Below are positions 16,725 to 25,351 of a stretch of DNA of 64,000 nt, piece after piece (positions within the stretch are counted from its first letter, which is position 1; each line of letters opens with the position of its first letter). Both the position numbers and the translations under genes were made by a program. The stretch is taken from positions 7,750,001 through 7,814,000 of the forward strand of contig JAWPMV010000001.1 in NCBI GenBank assembly GCA_033391075.1, written 5' to 3'. The stretch comes from Bacteroidia bacterium (lineage in GTDB: Bacteria > Bacteroidota > Bacteroidia > J057). The notes under the pieces are model-generated. The model saw nothing but the letters and a program-made list of their open reading frames with translations. It was not told where the DNA came from and ran no database searches.

Positions 16725-16761
16725 TTTGTTCTGAATGGTATCGAATTTGTTCTGAATGGTA
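16725..16761 (-). promoter_or_regulatory. LytTR-like operator: two direct copies of TACCATTCAGAACAAA, 21 bp apart
   Basis: On the minus strand TACCATTCAGAACAAA occurs twice without mismatch (16746-16761 and 16725-16740). The core ACCATTCA-N13-ACCATTCA has the direct-repeat geometry of LytTR response regulators, for example the E. coli BtsR site ACC(G/A)CT(C/T)A-N13-ACC(G/A)CT(C/T)A. It sits about 115-150 bp before the start codon at 16611, a usual activator position. No LytTR gene is in the window. Confidence 0.6.
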
Positions 16762-16859
16762 ATTTTTTTGCCAAAAAAATGTAAAAACAGGAAAATATTG
16801 CACTGCGTCCTTGTCTAATTAATAGGAAATCAGGCTGTTATATTTTTCTTAAAAACAAA

Positions 16860-16883
16860 GAGGCCGCTCCATTGAGCGACCTC
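16860..16883 (-). terminator. Terminator of the TPR operon
   Basis: GAGGCCGCTC / GAGCGACCTC stem with one mismatch and a CATT loop, followed on the minus strand by TTTGTTTTT. It lies 45 bp beyond the stop of the TPR gene. Confidence 0.8.
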
Positions 16884-16928
16884 CTTTTACCTATATTCCT
16901 TAAGAACCCGAACCTATACCCATTTCGG

Positions 16929-19766
16929 CTACCTCCCGAAGCGAGAGATTAGTTCTTTTACAGATTTGTCTTTTTTGAAACTTTTGAGTGCGGGATGCTT
17001 TTTCAATACGGCAGTTTTATATTTGCCTTCTTTGATGGCTTCTTTCAGCAAGCTCAATCCTGCATCCTGATCTCCTTCTTTAATTTTTATTAAGCCCATA
17101 CCCATTTTGATTTGGTGAGGAACTTCTGGACTTCCACCCTGAGCCATGACAAAGTGATTTTTGGCTTCCTGAATATTACCAGCATTTAGGTAGCTATAGG
17201 CCAGTTCCCAAAGATTCTCAGAAGTTTCGAAACTGTTATTGAGTTTAAAGGCATATTTGAAGCTTTGAATGGCAGAAATGTTTTCTCCCAGTCGAAACTG
17301 AGTTCTGGCTTTTTGGATGTAAGCTTCTGCATAGCCTTCCTTCTGCTTGAGAGCCTGGGTGTATTCAGGTATGGCTTTTTTGAACTTGCCATTTTTGAAA
17401 TGCACATCTCCTCTAGATAAATAAGCTGCCGGGAAATTTGGTTGGTATTTGATAGCACTTGAATAATCGGAAAAAGCTCTGCTGAGGTCTTTCATTCCTT
17501 CATAAGCTCTTCCTCGATAATAATAGGCTTCAGCAAAATTTTTCTCTTCTTTTAGTGCAGCCGAAAGATTCTTGACAGCTTGTGGGTGATTACCTATTTG
17601 TGTCCGAAGTTTGCCCGCTTTGAACTGAACTTCAGCTTGCACAGCATCTCTTTGTAAGAGTTTGTCATAACATGTCAGGGCTCTGTCCAGTTTGCCTAAA
17701 GCCTGATAGGTATCTCCCGCGTAAATGTAACTGGGTAAATATGCAGGCTCCACAGCCATAGAATTTTCAAAATCCTTGACTGCGAGACTGAGTTGTCCCA
17801 GTTTTTGACGAGAAAGCCCTCTTTGCTTGAATGCCATATAATAATTGCCATCCAGTTTGAGTACCTGGCCGTAGTCTTCGATGGCTTCCAGAAACTTTTC
17901 TTCTTTAAAAGCCGCTTCTCCTTTGTTATACCAGGCTTCTTTAAACTTGGGTTCAACTTCGGTCGCATGGGTAAAAGATTCTCTTGCGAAACTGAAATTC
18001 TTTTGTGCGTAGGCATCCTGACCAGTTTTGAAGTAGTCATTGGCGATTTTTTTCAAATGCTCTCGACCTGTTTTGTTAAGGCCGTTATTTCGGGCTTTGA
18101 TAAAATCTTCGGAAGCCGCCGTGAATTCCTGTAAGCCTAAATAAGAAAGCCCACGATAGTACCAACCCTCTGGATCTTCGGGACTCAAACGGACGACCTG
18201 AGCGAAATCATTTACAGCATTTCCGTGGATTTCCAGTCGATTGCGAATGATTCCTCTTTCTTTGTAAAGTTCTACCCTTTGTGGGCTAAACTCTATGGCT
18301 TCAGTATAGTCTTCAATTCCCTTTTCATCCTGACGGGTAAGTACAAAGAGTTTGGCTCTTCTTCTCAGGAGATCAGGATCATTTCTAAAGGTAGAAATAG
18401 CCAATCCAAAATCCGTAATGGCTTTATTATAATTTTGTTCCTTTTCAGCAATTGAGCCTCTCAATAGATAAGCTTCGCGCAGGTCTGGATAGAGTTTGAT
18501 CGCTTTGGTGAAATCATTGACGGCTTGTTTGACCTTTTCGATCTCCAGATAGCATTTTCCTCTGGCCAAATAGAGGTCCGGATTCTCACCCTTCTTCTTT
18601 AGCTCTTTATTATAAACTTTGATCCCTGCCTGATAATCTTTTCCATAACGGGCTTTCAGATCATGAAGATAAATCTGGTTTTGATCCATTTCCTTGATCT
18701 TCATCTCAATCTCCTCAATACCCGGACGCAATTTCAAGGCCTGACGATAATGCTTGAGTGCAATTTCATAGTTGTGAATGGTAGCATTTAGCCTGCCTAA
18801 TTTTTCTGCAGCCAGAAATTGAGCAGATTCCATACGCGCTTTATCATCCACAATCTGCTTTACGCTATTGATTTTCTTCAGGAGACTTACCTGATAGGGA
18901 TCTACTGCCTGCGCTTCTTCATAGGCAGCCAGGGCTTTTTGGAATTCTTCTTCCTCCAAGGCGCGATCCCCTCTATCAACCAGAGATTTATAGGTAGCTT
19001 GTTTCTCTTTTTCAAATCGCTCTTTTCTTGCTTGAATATCCTCTTCAAACTTTCGGAGATATTCTGCTTCTATTTCTTTGGCGCGGGCTTCTATTTCCGC
19101 AGCACGAGAATCACTACTAAGGCTTTCGTTTCCTCCCATAGCCAATGAGATGGATTCGGCCATTTGATAATTGATTTCCTCAAATTTCTCATCTTCTCCC
19201 AGGAAGACGATGCTCACGATGCGGGTTTTCCACTGACTCCCTTCTTTATCTGCACGGAGTTCTGCGATTCGTTTTCCAGATCGATATCGATTGGCAACTT
19301 CCTTATGGGTACTCCCGAATTTGCTTTGGAAATACACCCGTACATAGGTATAGGATTTTTTTTCTACTGCCGAACTTTTGATAGAATCAAACTGGATTGT
19401 GGGACTGGCTGTTTTCTTGTAGAAAATGTCCAGATCCTGCAGATAGCGAAGTGCGCTTAGATCCACCGCATCCTCAGCTTTATAATGGCGAGGATTTACA
19501 TCATCCTCAACGATGGCATTTTGATCATAAAAAAGCTGATTGGGATTTTCAGAGGAAAAACTATTGGCAATCAGCATTTCCGTCTGGCTCAAGGTGATAT
19601 TTTCATTGCTAATCACATTGAGCAGAGATTCCAGCTCCTTGATCATGAGTTTAGCATTATAGGAAATCTCGATCTTGTCGGCTGGACTTAGGTTGGATTG
19701 TGCGTGTAAGTTTTGAGCTAAGAAGCCTGTCAGCAGGCAGAGTACGATTGATAAATAAGTTTTCAT
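16929..19766 (-). CDS. Exported protein with about 18 TPR repeats
   Basis: 945 residues from the ATG at 19766, chosen because it opens a clean signal peptide (MKTYLSIVLCLL...NLHAQ); the frame extends 32 codons further upstream but that would bury the signal. Order: signal 1-23; a globular N-terminal domain of about 170 residues; a charged coiled coil at about 215-265 (EIEARAKEIEAEYLRKFEED); then TPR units of about 34 residues nearly to the end (repeated patterns like AY..RG......Y..A..D.......P). It is the last gene of a three-gene operon. Probably a periplasmic or surface scaffold; function unknown. Confidence 0.85.
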   Translation of the reverse strand: MKTYLSIVLCLLTGFLAQNLHAQSNLSPADKIEISYNAKLMIKELESLLNVISNENITLSQTEMLIANSFSSENPNQLFYDQNAIVEDDVNPRHYKAEDAVDLSALRYLQDLDIFYKKTASPTIQFDSIKSSAVEKKSYTYVRVYFQSKFGSTHKEVANRYRSGKRIAELRADKEGSQWKTRIVSIVFLGEDEKFEEINYQMAESISLAMGGNESLSSDSRAAEIEARAKEIEAEYLRKFEEDIQARKERFEKEKQATYKSLVDRGDRALEEEEFQKALAAYEEAQAVDPYQVSLLKKINSVKQIVDDKARMESAQFLAAEKLGRLNATIHNYEIALKHYRQALKLRPGIEEIEMKIKEMDQNQIYLHDLKARYGKDYQAGIKVYNKELKKKGENPDLYLARGKCYLEIEKVKQAVNDFTKAIKLYPDLREAYLLRGSIAEKEQNYNKAITDFGLAISTFRNDPDLLRRRAKLFVLTRQDEKGIEDYTEAIEFSPQRVELYKERGIIRNRLEIHGNAVNDFAQVVRLSPEDPEGWYYRGLSYLGLQEFTAASEDFIKARNNGLNKTGREHLKKIANDYFKTGQDAYAQKNFSFARESFTHATEVEPKFKEAWYNKGEAAFKEEKFLEAIEDYGQVLKLDGNYYMAFKQRGLSRQKLGQLSLAVKDFENSMAVEPAYLPSYIYAGDTYQALGKLDRALTCYDKLLQRDAVQAEVQFKAGKLRTQIGNHPQAVKNLSAALKEEKNFAEAYYYRGRAYEGMKDLSRAFSDYSSAIKYQPNFPAAYLSRGDVHFKNGKFKKAIPEYTQALKQKEGYAEAYIQKARTQFRLGENISAIQSFKYAFKLNNSFETSENLWELAYSYLNAGNIQEAKNHFVMAQGGSPEVPHQIKMGMGLIKIKEGDQDAGLSLLKEAIKEGKYKTAVLKKHPALKSFKKDKSVKELISRFGR

Positions 19767-19783
19767 AATGAGTGGGCTACTTA

Positions 19784-20614
19784 TCAGTCGAGAAACAGTT
19801 CTTGCAGGCGATACCTGGATTTCTCGGCTTCGGTCATAGGGGATAGTGAATGTATCAGCCATCCGGAATTACGTCCGGGGCGTCGGAATTGGGAAACGGT
19901 AAATATCCAGTTGCGAATTTGCAGGAAGTGGTAACTGATCTTCCTGATCTCTCTCAATTTCAGGCGGCCCTCGCTCAACTCATGATAAAAGAGTGTGAGC
20001 AAATTGCCCTGAAAATTTTTATGCATATATCCACGGGCAAACTCTGGTTGTTCGAAGAGTCTGTGCAGATTCATAAAGTCGGTAGCATGGCTTACAGGAT
20101 TGAGCATGTTTTTGGAATTCTCCAGCTCAGGTAAGCATAAAAAATCAGCCTTTACTCCTTTGATTACCCATTCAGATGCCAGGTCCGGGCTGGATTCGAC
20201 TGCCAGGAAAAGACTCATGGGTTGTTTTTTTCCTTTGTATAAAACTTCACAATCCAGCTGTGCATACCAGTCCTGGTCATAATAATCGAGGTACATGGGC
20301 TGCTCAGGATCATTGACATCTCTGAGAAAGGCTTTGACCAAATTCAAATCCCAGGTACTATCCCGGTGATTGAATAGAGTAGTCAGGAGTTCATATCGCT
20401 CCATTTTATCCTCCGGATAATATTTGCGCATGTACTCAAGAAGAACCGTATTTTTTTGCCCATTGAAGCGCTCTATAAATTCATCTACCTGTTTTACCTG
20501 AAAAGCAAAGTTTTGGGACTGATCAAAACTGATCTGTCCCCTCAAAGTAGAGGCAGTAAGCAACAGGTAGGTTAAGAGAGCAATTCGGGAAAAGATCGTT
20601 AGGAGGTGGACCAT
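19784..20614 (-). CDS. Exported protein of unknown function, middle gene of the TPR operon
   Basis: 276 residues with a signal peptide ending near STLRGQ. The mature part opens with a helix (VKQVDEFIERFNGQ), then a beta-rich section (DWYAQLDCEVLYKGKKQPMSLFLAVES...WVIKGVKADF). The order helix - YEL...F - WYAQ.. strand - WVIKGV resembles an NTF2-like domain, and a similar succession is seen in both flanking genes. It lies 17 bp before the TPR gene and 30 bp after the gene at 20645-21742. Confidence 0.75.
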   Translation of the reverse strand: MVHLLTIFSRIALLTYLLLTASTLRGQISFDQSQNFAFQVKQVDEFIERFNGQKNTVLLEYMRKYYPEDKMERYELLTTLFNHRDSTWDLNLVKAFLRDVNDPEQPMYLDYYDQDWYAQLDCEVLYKGKKQPMSLFLAVESSPDLASEWVIKGVKADFLCLPELENSKNMLNPVSHATDFMNLHRLFEQPEFARGYMHKNFQGNLLTLFYHELSEGRLKLREIRKISYHFLQIRNWIFTVSQFRRPGRNSGWLIHSLSPMTEAEKSRYRLQELFLD

Positions 20615-20644
20615 GAACTTGGGAGGCAGAATACTTTTTTGATA

Positions 20645-21742
20645 TTAAATGGTTTGTTCAACTTTGATATTCGAAAGCAGGACATCCCAATGATCGGCTT
20701 TCTGACCTTTTTCGAATTTGCTATATCCTTTAAACATGACCTCGACTCTTTTCTCAGTCATATCTTCATATGCTACTTCGCCATCTTTGAAGCCTCTGAA
20801 CACCTGTACAAAACTTACATAGCCATAATAATTGCCATCTGTACCTTTGCGGATATCTCCCACATAGTTTACTTCGGCCCAGGTGATTTCGACCTTATCG
20901 TATTTGAGTAGCTTCAGATGCTGCAGGTAATTGCGAATTTGATAGCGTTGAGTTTCCACTCGATTTACGCTGGAAACTTCTACTATACTTTCTTCCCCCA
21001 CAAACAATTGTACAGCCTGGTCGATGGCTTTATTGGCTTCCAGGGCAGGAGTACCTTTATCTGAGATCAAGCGGATATAATTGGTCAGCTCTTCGGTTCG
21101 CAAAGTAGCCTTTCGCTTAAATTCCGCTTCATCTATGGGTAGGGTATTCTTTTTCTTTTCAAAACTTATTGCTGGAGAAGCTTTGGGTTTGCCTTCACTT
21201 TCGCTGGCTTTCAAGCGCTGATGCTCATTGGATGCAACCAACTCGCCTCCATTTTGCTTATGGTACTGGAGCAGTTTTTCGGCTACTTCACTGGAAGCAC
21301 CGAAAAATTGATGACTCTTATCTCGATAAAGGATCATCGATACTTTTTCAATGGGAATACTCTTTTGCTCTTTGTCTTCGAGTAAATGACTGTACTGTAC
21401 TCGATCCCGATATACCATGCAGGTTTTGAGGGGAATCATATTTCCATCTTTGTCAATGAGCTTGTGGTAATAATCATTGTCAAAAGATGCTCTGAGAAAA
21501 CCATCTCGGAGGCTATGCTCGAAAATATAATAATCTCCATTTTCTGAGAAGATCATTGCCACTTTTTCTTTGCGGATATGCAGAACTTCTCCATCTTGCT
21601 CATAGTTTATCCAGTTGATCCCAACTATATGAACTTTAGCTTCCAGCCGTTCTCCGGATTTTGTATAAATGATATCTGCGGCTCTGGTAGAGAGGACATT
21701 CCATAGAATGCAGAGAGCAAGCATGGGTAGCAGCTTTTTCAT
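20645..21742 (-). CDS. Exported protein of unknown function, first gene of the TPR operon
   Basis: 365 residues with a signal peptide (ending STRAAD). The N-terminal half has a domain I associate with Bacteroidota envelope proteins: DIIYTKSGERLEAKV followed by IRKEKVAMIFSENGDYY, with a second diverged copy ending IPIEKVSMILYRDK. A low-complexity charged linker (about 165-205) leads to a C-terminal domain of about 150 residues with VEVSSVNR, YLQHLKLLKYDKVEITW and GYVSFVQVFRGF, NTF2-like by appearance. It is the promoter-proximal gene of the operon reading to 16929. Function unknown. Confidence 0.75.
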   Translation of the reverse strand: MKKLLPMLALCILWNVLSTRAADIIYTKSGERLEAKVHIVGINWINYEQDGEVLHIRKEKVAMIFSENGDYYIFEHSLRDGFLRASFDNDYYHKLIDKDGNMIPLKTCMVYRDRVQYSHLLEDKEQKSIPIEKVSMILYRDKSHQFFGASSEVAEKLLQYHKQNGGELVASNEHQRLKASESEGKPKASPAISFEKKKNTLPIDEAEFKRKATLRTEELTNYIRLISDKGTPALEANKAIDQAVQLFVGEESIVEVSSVNRVETQRYQIRNYLQHLKLLKYDKVEITWAEVNYVGDIRKGTDGNYYGYVSFVQVFRGFKDGEVAYEDMTEKRVEVMFKGYSKFEKGQKADHWDVLLSNIKVEQTI

Positions 21743-21759
21743 AACAGGTGTGGATTTTA

Positions 21760-21776
21760 CCCTTGTAAAACAAGGG
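21760..21776. promoter_or_regulatory. Palindrome CCCTTGT-AAA-ACAAGGG in the divergent promoter region
   Basis: A 7-bp perfect inverted repeat, 18 bp upstream of the start codon at 21742 and followed by five T's on the plus strand. No plus-strand gene precedes it, so an operator or a 5' UTR hairpin is more likely than a terminator. Confidence 0.4.
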
Positions 21777-21869
21777 TTTTTGGATAAAATGGTTTAGAAT
21801 GAGAGAATAATTGGCCTATTGGCCTTTTTTGTTGTGCAAAAATCATTCCGTCTTTACCTTTTATATTTT

Positions 21870-21877
21870 TACCTTTG
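21870..21877 (+). promoter_or_regulatory. Promoter -7 element TACCTTTG before the aldo/keto reductase gene
   Basis: An exact TAnnTTTG match 19 bp before the ATG at 21897. A -33 TTG at the right distance is not obvious. Confidence 0.5.
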
Positions 21878-21896
21878 ACGCAAAAATTTGTCATTT

Positions 21897-22937
21897 ATGA
21901 AGTACACCCAATTAGGAAAAACCGATGAAAAAGTGAGCCTGATTTGTCTGGGAACAATGACTTTTGGTGAACAGAACACAGAAGCAGAGGGCCATGAACA
22001 ACTGGATTATGCTGTTTCTCAAGGCATCAATTTCATTGATACAGCAGAGATGTATCCCATCGCTACCCGTAAGGAAACTCAGGGAGATACAGAGAGAATC
22101 ATTGGGACCTGGTTGAAGAAAAGAAATAAGCGGGACGATTTGATCCTGGCTACCAAAATTACAGGCCCTGCTCCTCATATTACCTGGTTGAGGGATCCGA
22201 TGAAATTTGACGCTTCGCAAATTCGAGAAGCCTTAGAAGGGAGTTTGAAGCGCTTGCAAACAGATTATGTAGATTTATACCAGCTCCACTGGCCAGAAAG
22301 AAGAACAAATTTCTTCGGACAGAGGGGATATAAGCATAATCCCAAAAGTGTCTGGGAGGAAAACTTTGAAGAGATACTTGAGACAGTTCAGGATTTGATG
22401 AAAGAAGGAAAAATTCGGCATCTCGGTTTGTCCAATGAAACGCCCTGGGGATTTCAAAAGTTTCTGCAGCTTTCTGAAAGAAAAAATTTACCCAGAGTAG
22501 TAAGCGTCCAGAATCCCTATAGTCTGCTCAATAGACTTTATGAAGTAGGGATGGCTGAAATATCGATACGGGAAGATGCGGGTTTGCTGGCTTATTCACC
22601 TCTGGCTTTTGGCTTGTTGAGTGGGAAATACCATAGAGGAGAGGACAATGAGAAATCTCGTATCAATCTCTTTAAGGTTTTTGCGCGATACAATAGTACC
22701 AATTGCCATAAGGCTACAGAAGAATACATGAAAATCGCTGAGCAGGAAGGAATTTCTCCCACCCAATTGGCACTTGCTTTTGTCAATAGTAGGGACTTTA
22801 TGACGAGCAACATCATCGGGGCAACTTCTATGGAGCAATTGAAAGAGAATATCTCAAGTGTAGATATTGAACTTTCAACAGATGCACTAAAAGCCATCGA
22901 AGCTGTACAGGCAAATATTCCTGATCCAGCCCCCTAG
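21897..22937 (+). CDS. Aldo/keto reductase, Tas-like
   Basis: 346 residues. Start set at the ATG giving MKYTQLGKTDEKVSLICLG, the usual family start; a TTG three codons upstream is in frame but adds nothing. The catalytic tetrad region is recognisable: FIDTAEMYP (Asp, Tyr), ILATKITGP (Lys) and DLYQLHWPERR (His). The C-terminal IIGATSMEQLKENI is the NADP-binding part. The closest known type is E. coli Tas/YajO-like NADPH-dependent reductases; substrate unknown. Monocistronic by spacing. Confidence 0.92.
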   Translation: MKYTQLGKTDEKVSLICLGTMTFGEQNTEAEGHEQLDYAVSQGINFIDTAEMYPIATRKETQGDTERIIGTWLKKRNKRDDLILATKITGPAPHITWLRDPMKFDASQIREALEGSLKRLQTDYVDLYQLHWPERRTNFFGQRGYKHNPKSVWEENFEEILETVQDLMKEGKIRHLGLSNETPWGFQKFLQLSERKNLPRVVSVQNPYSLLNRLYEVGMAEISIREDAGLLAYSPLAFGLLSGKYHRGEDNEKSRINLFKVFARYNSTNCHKATEEYMKIAEQEGISPTQLALAFVNSRDFMTSNIIGATSMEQLKENISSVDIELSTDALKAIEAVQANIPDPAP

Positions 22938-23064
22938 TATTTCAACCCTTTTTCGGAGAAATAGTCTTTGGAGTATGCATCGCATATTTTTTAGCGGAAA
23001 TTGTGAATATTATGCATTTTTAGCATTATCTGCCTAAAAGCGATATGAACCTCTAGCACGCATT

Positions 23065-23826
23065 ATGATTCAAAACTATTTCTCCGGCTTTTTTTCCTTT
23101 TGGGGAGCTTTTAGTTTTCTCAGTAAACATAAGCTTTGGTCTTATGTCATGATTCCCGGCCTGATCAGCCTGGTCGTAGCTGGCTTGATTTTCAGTGGAG
23201 CCTATGCCAGTTCGGATGATTTGGGACATTGGTTGATCGGATTTTATCCCTTTGAGTGGGGGAAAGAAACCTTTGAATGGGTGGCTGGAAGTCTTTCATT
23301 CGTCCTGATGATCATCCTTTCCCTTTTGATCTTCAAATATCTGGTGATGGTTATCGTATCGCCTTTCATGGGAACCCTTTCTGAAAAGGTGGAAAGTAAA
23401 ATTACCGGCAAAGCTGCTCCGAATGTATCGATGAAGGCCATGATCGCAGATATGGTGAGAGGAATACGCATCGCCTTGAGGAATCTCTTTCGGGAAATCA
23501 TCTTTGTTTTATTGCTGACCATTGCCGGTTCGATTTTCGGGACCATTATCCCAATAGTTGGTGGGATCTTACCCACCGTTATGATCTTTTTGATTCAGGC
23601 TTATTTTGTAGGCTTTGGAAATCTGGATTATCTCCTGGAAAGAAAGCGATATGGAATCAAAGACAGTGTTCGTTTTGCCAGGAGACATAAATGGATGGCA
23701 ATGGGGAATGGTACGGCCTTTACCTTGCTACTTTTTGTGCCTATATTAGGTTGGTTCCTGGCTCCAGCTATGGGTACTACGGGAGCGACAATCGAAGGGC
23801 TGAAGAAATTGGAGCGGGAGCAATAA
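23065..23826 (+). CDS. EI24/CysZ-like integral membrane protein
   Basis: 253 residues with four or five long hydrophobic segments. It has the family pattern: an N-terminal FFSFWGAFSFLSKHKLWSYVMIPG, a central VSPFMGTLSEKVE, and a C-terminal RFARRHKWMAMGNG...VPILGWFLAPAMGTTGAT. In proteobacteria CysZ is a sulfate permease; other members are uncharacterised. The sulfatase gene starts 13 bp downstream, so sulfate uptake is an attractive inference here. Confidence 0.85.
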   Translation: MIQNYFSGFFSFWGAFSFLSKHKLWSYVMIPGLISLVVAGLIFSGAYASSDDLGHWLIGFYPFEWGKETFEWVAGSLSFVLMIILSLLIFKYLVMVIVSPFMGTLSEKVESKITGKAAPNVSMKAMIADMVRGIRIALRNLFREIIFVLLLTIAGSIFGTIIPIVGGILPTVMIFLIQAYFVGFGNLDYLLERKRYGIKDSVRFARRHKWMAMGNGTAFTLLLFVPILGWFLAPAMGTTGATIEGLKKLEREQ

Positions 23827-23839
23827 GCTTTCCTTTGAC

Positions 23840-25351
23840 ATGAAACTACTACAAATCTCCTGCTTCATAGGGCTATTGTCCTTATGTCTATTCCCCGCTT
23901 GTACAGAAAAAGTTGCTGAAGAAGCAGCTGCCTTACCCAATATTATCCTGATCAATGTAGATGACATTGGCTATGGAGACTTTGGAGCATATGGCCAGAA
24001 ACTGATCAAAACCCCTCGCATCGATCAGATGGCGAAAGAAGGTGCCCTGTTTACCAATTTTTATGCAGGTTCAACGGTCTGTGGCCCATCGCGTGCAGCC
24101 TTATTGAGTGGCTTTCATATGGGCCATCATTTCAGTTGCACCAATGGGCAGGGAAATCTGGCCGGGAGTTTTCGTACCTGGCCACATTTGTTGAAAGAGC
24201 GGGGATACCGGACGGCTATGTTTGGCAAGCAGCATAATGCACAGTTGGAAGATTCGACTGTATTGGGTGATAGTCCACTTGATAGAGGATTTGAAGAATT
24301 TGTGGGTCATCTCAATGCCGTTGATGCGCATCAGTATTTCTTTGATGGAAAGACAGATGGCTGGAAGCGACGAAAGTATTTATGGAAATCAAATTCAGCG
24401 GGCAAAATTGAACCTTATCATATAGGTCCGGATCGTTACACCCAAAATGAGTTTATGGCTCAGGCACAGAGATATATTCGGGAGCATCAACAAGAGCCTT
24501 TTTTCCTCTACCTTCCCTTCACTATCGCACATGCTGAGTTGGCGATTCCCAAGCCGGGGGATCCTGATCATGATGCTAGCAAAGACAAAGGTATTTGGGA
24601 ACAATACCTGGATGCAGAAGGGAATAGTATCTTTCCGGAATTTGACTATCAGGGAGACAATATCTACGCCCGTCCGATTCCCTTTAAGAGTCGCGCCACT
24701 TTTGCAGCTATGATTAGTCACCTGGATAGGGATGTAGGCGAAATTCTGGATTTACTCAGTGAATTAAATTTGGATGAAAATACCCTGGTCCTCTTGACCA
24801 GTGATAATGGACCGGCAGATGAAGGAGGAGTAGATGAGCAACAAATTGATGGCAAGTTGGAGAGTCCTTTCAACAGCAATGGAGGACTGACGGGATTCAA
24901 AAGGAGTTTGTATGAGGGAGGAATACGGGTACCCATGATTGCCTGGTGGCCCGGAAAAATTGAAGCAGGTAAAAAGATCGAAAGCCCCTTCGCCAATTAT
25001 GATATCGGGCCGACTTTGGTAGATATGAGTGAGAGCGCAAATATCCCTGATAGTGATGGAATGAGTTTCTTCCCGGCATTGATGGGAAAGGAACAGCAAG
25101 AACATGATTTTCTCTATTGGGAGTGGAATGGGAAACAAGCCCTTCGTATGGGGAATTGGAAGTTTTACAGAGGCTTGAATGAAAGCGAAAGCGATCCTTT
25201 GGAACTCTATGACCTCTCTCTCGATCCTTCAGAACAAAATGATCTGTCAGGAGAGCAAACACATGCGGACTTACTCCTAAAAGCCAAAGAGATATTGAAT
25301 CGGGAAAGTGCAGGTACTGCCTGCAAATTTATTCCTCTGGCTTTGAAATAG
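23840..25351 (+). CDS. Sulfatase (arylsulfatase family, FGly type), lipoprotein
   Basis: 503 residues with a lipobox (LFPAC, Cys21). Metal ligands are in NVDDIGYGDFG (Asp41, Asp42); the residue converted to formylglycine is Cys81 in CGPSRAALLSG, which fits C-x-P-S-R; the second metal site is LTSDNGPADEGG. It cleaves sulfate esters, likely from sulfated polysaccharides, outside the cytoplasm. An FGE or anaerobic maturase is needed but none is in the window. Follows the CysZ-like gene by 13 bp; its last 23 bp overlap the end of the convergent gene at 25329. Confidence 0.93.
   Translation: MKLLQISCFIGLLSLCLFPACTEKVAEEAAALPNIILINVDDIGYGDFGAYGQKLIKTPRIDQMAKEGALFTNFYAGSTVCGPSRAALLSGFHMGHHFSCTNGQGNLAGSFRTWPHLLKERGYRTAMFGKQHNAQLEDSTVLGDSPLDRGFEEFVGHLNAVDAHQYFFDGKTDGWKRRKYLWKSNSAGKIEPYHIGPDRYTQNEFMAQAQRYIREHQQEPFFLYLPFTIAHAELAIPKPGDPDHDASKDKGIWEQYLDAEGNSIFPEFDYQGDNIYARPIPFKSRATFAAMISHLDRDVGEILDLLSELNLDENTLVLLTSDNGPADEGGVDEQQIDGKLESPFNSNGGLTGFKRSLYEGGIRVPMIAWWPGKIEAGKKIESPFANYDIGPTLVDMSESANIPDSDGMSFFPALMGKEQQEHDFLYWEWNGKQALRMGNWKFYRGLNESESDPLELYDLSLDPSEQNDLSGEQTHADLLLKAKEILNRESAGTACKFIPLALK

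Larger units (their letters stand above)
16612..16928. other. 317-bp intergenic region with operator-like repeats
   Basis: It holds the regulatory region of the secreted-protein gene (direct repeat at 16725-16761; a 7-bp inverted pair CCTTGGC / GCCAAGG at 16667-16673 and 16691-16697) and the terminator of the TPR operon at 16860-16883. I see no coding sequence. Confidence 0.7.

Noticed and set aside
16929-19862. Longest form of the TPR gene, starting at 19862
   Set aside because: It would put 32 residues before a clear signal peptide and overlap the upstream gene; the ATG at 19766 is preferred.
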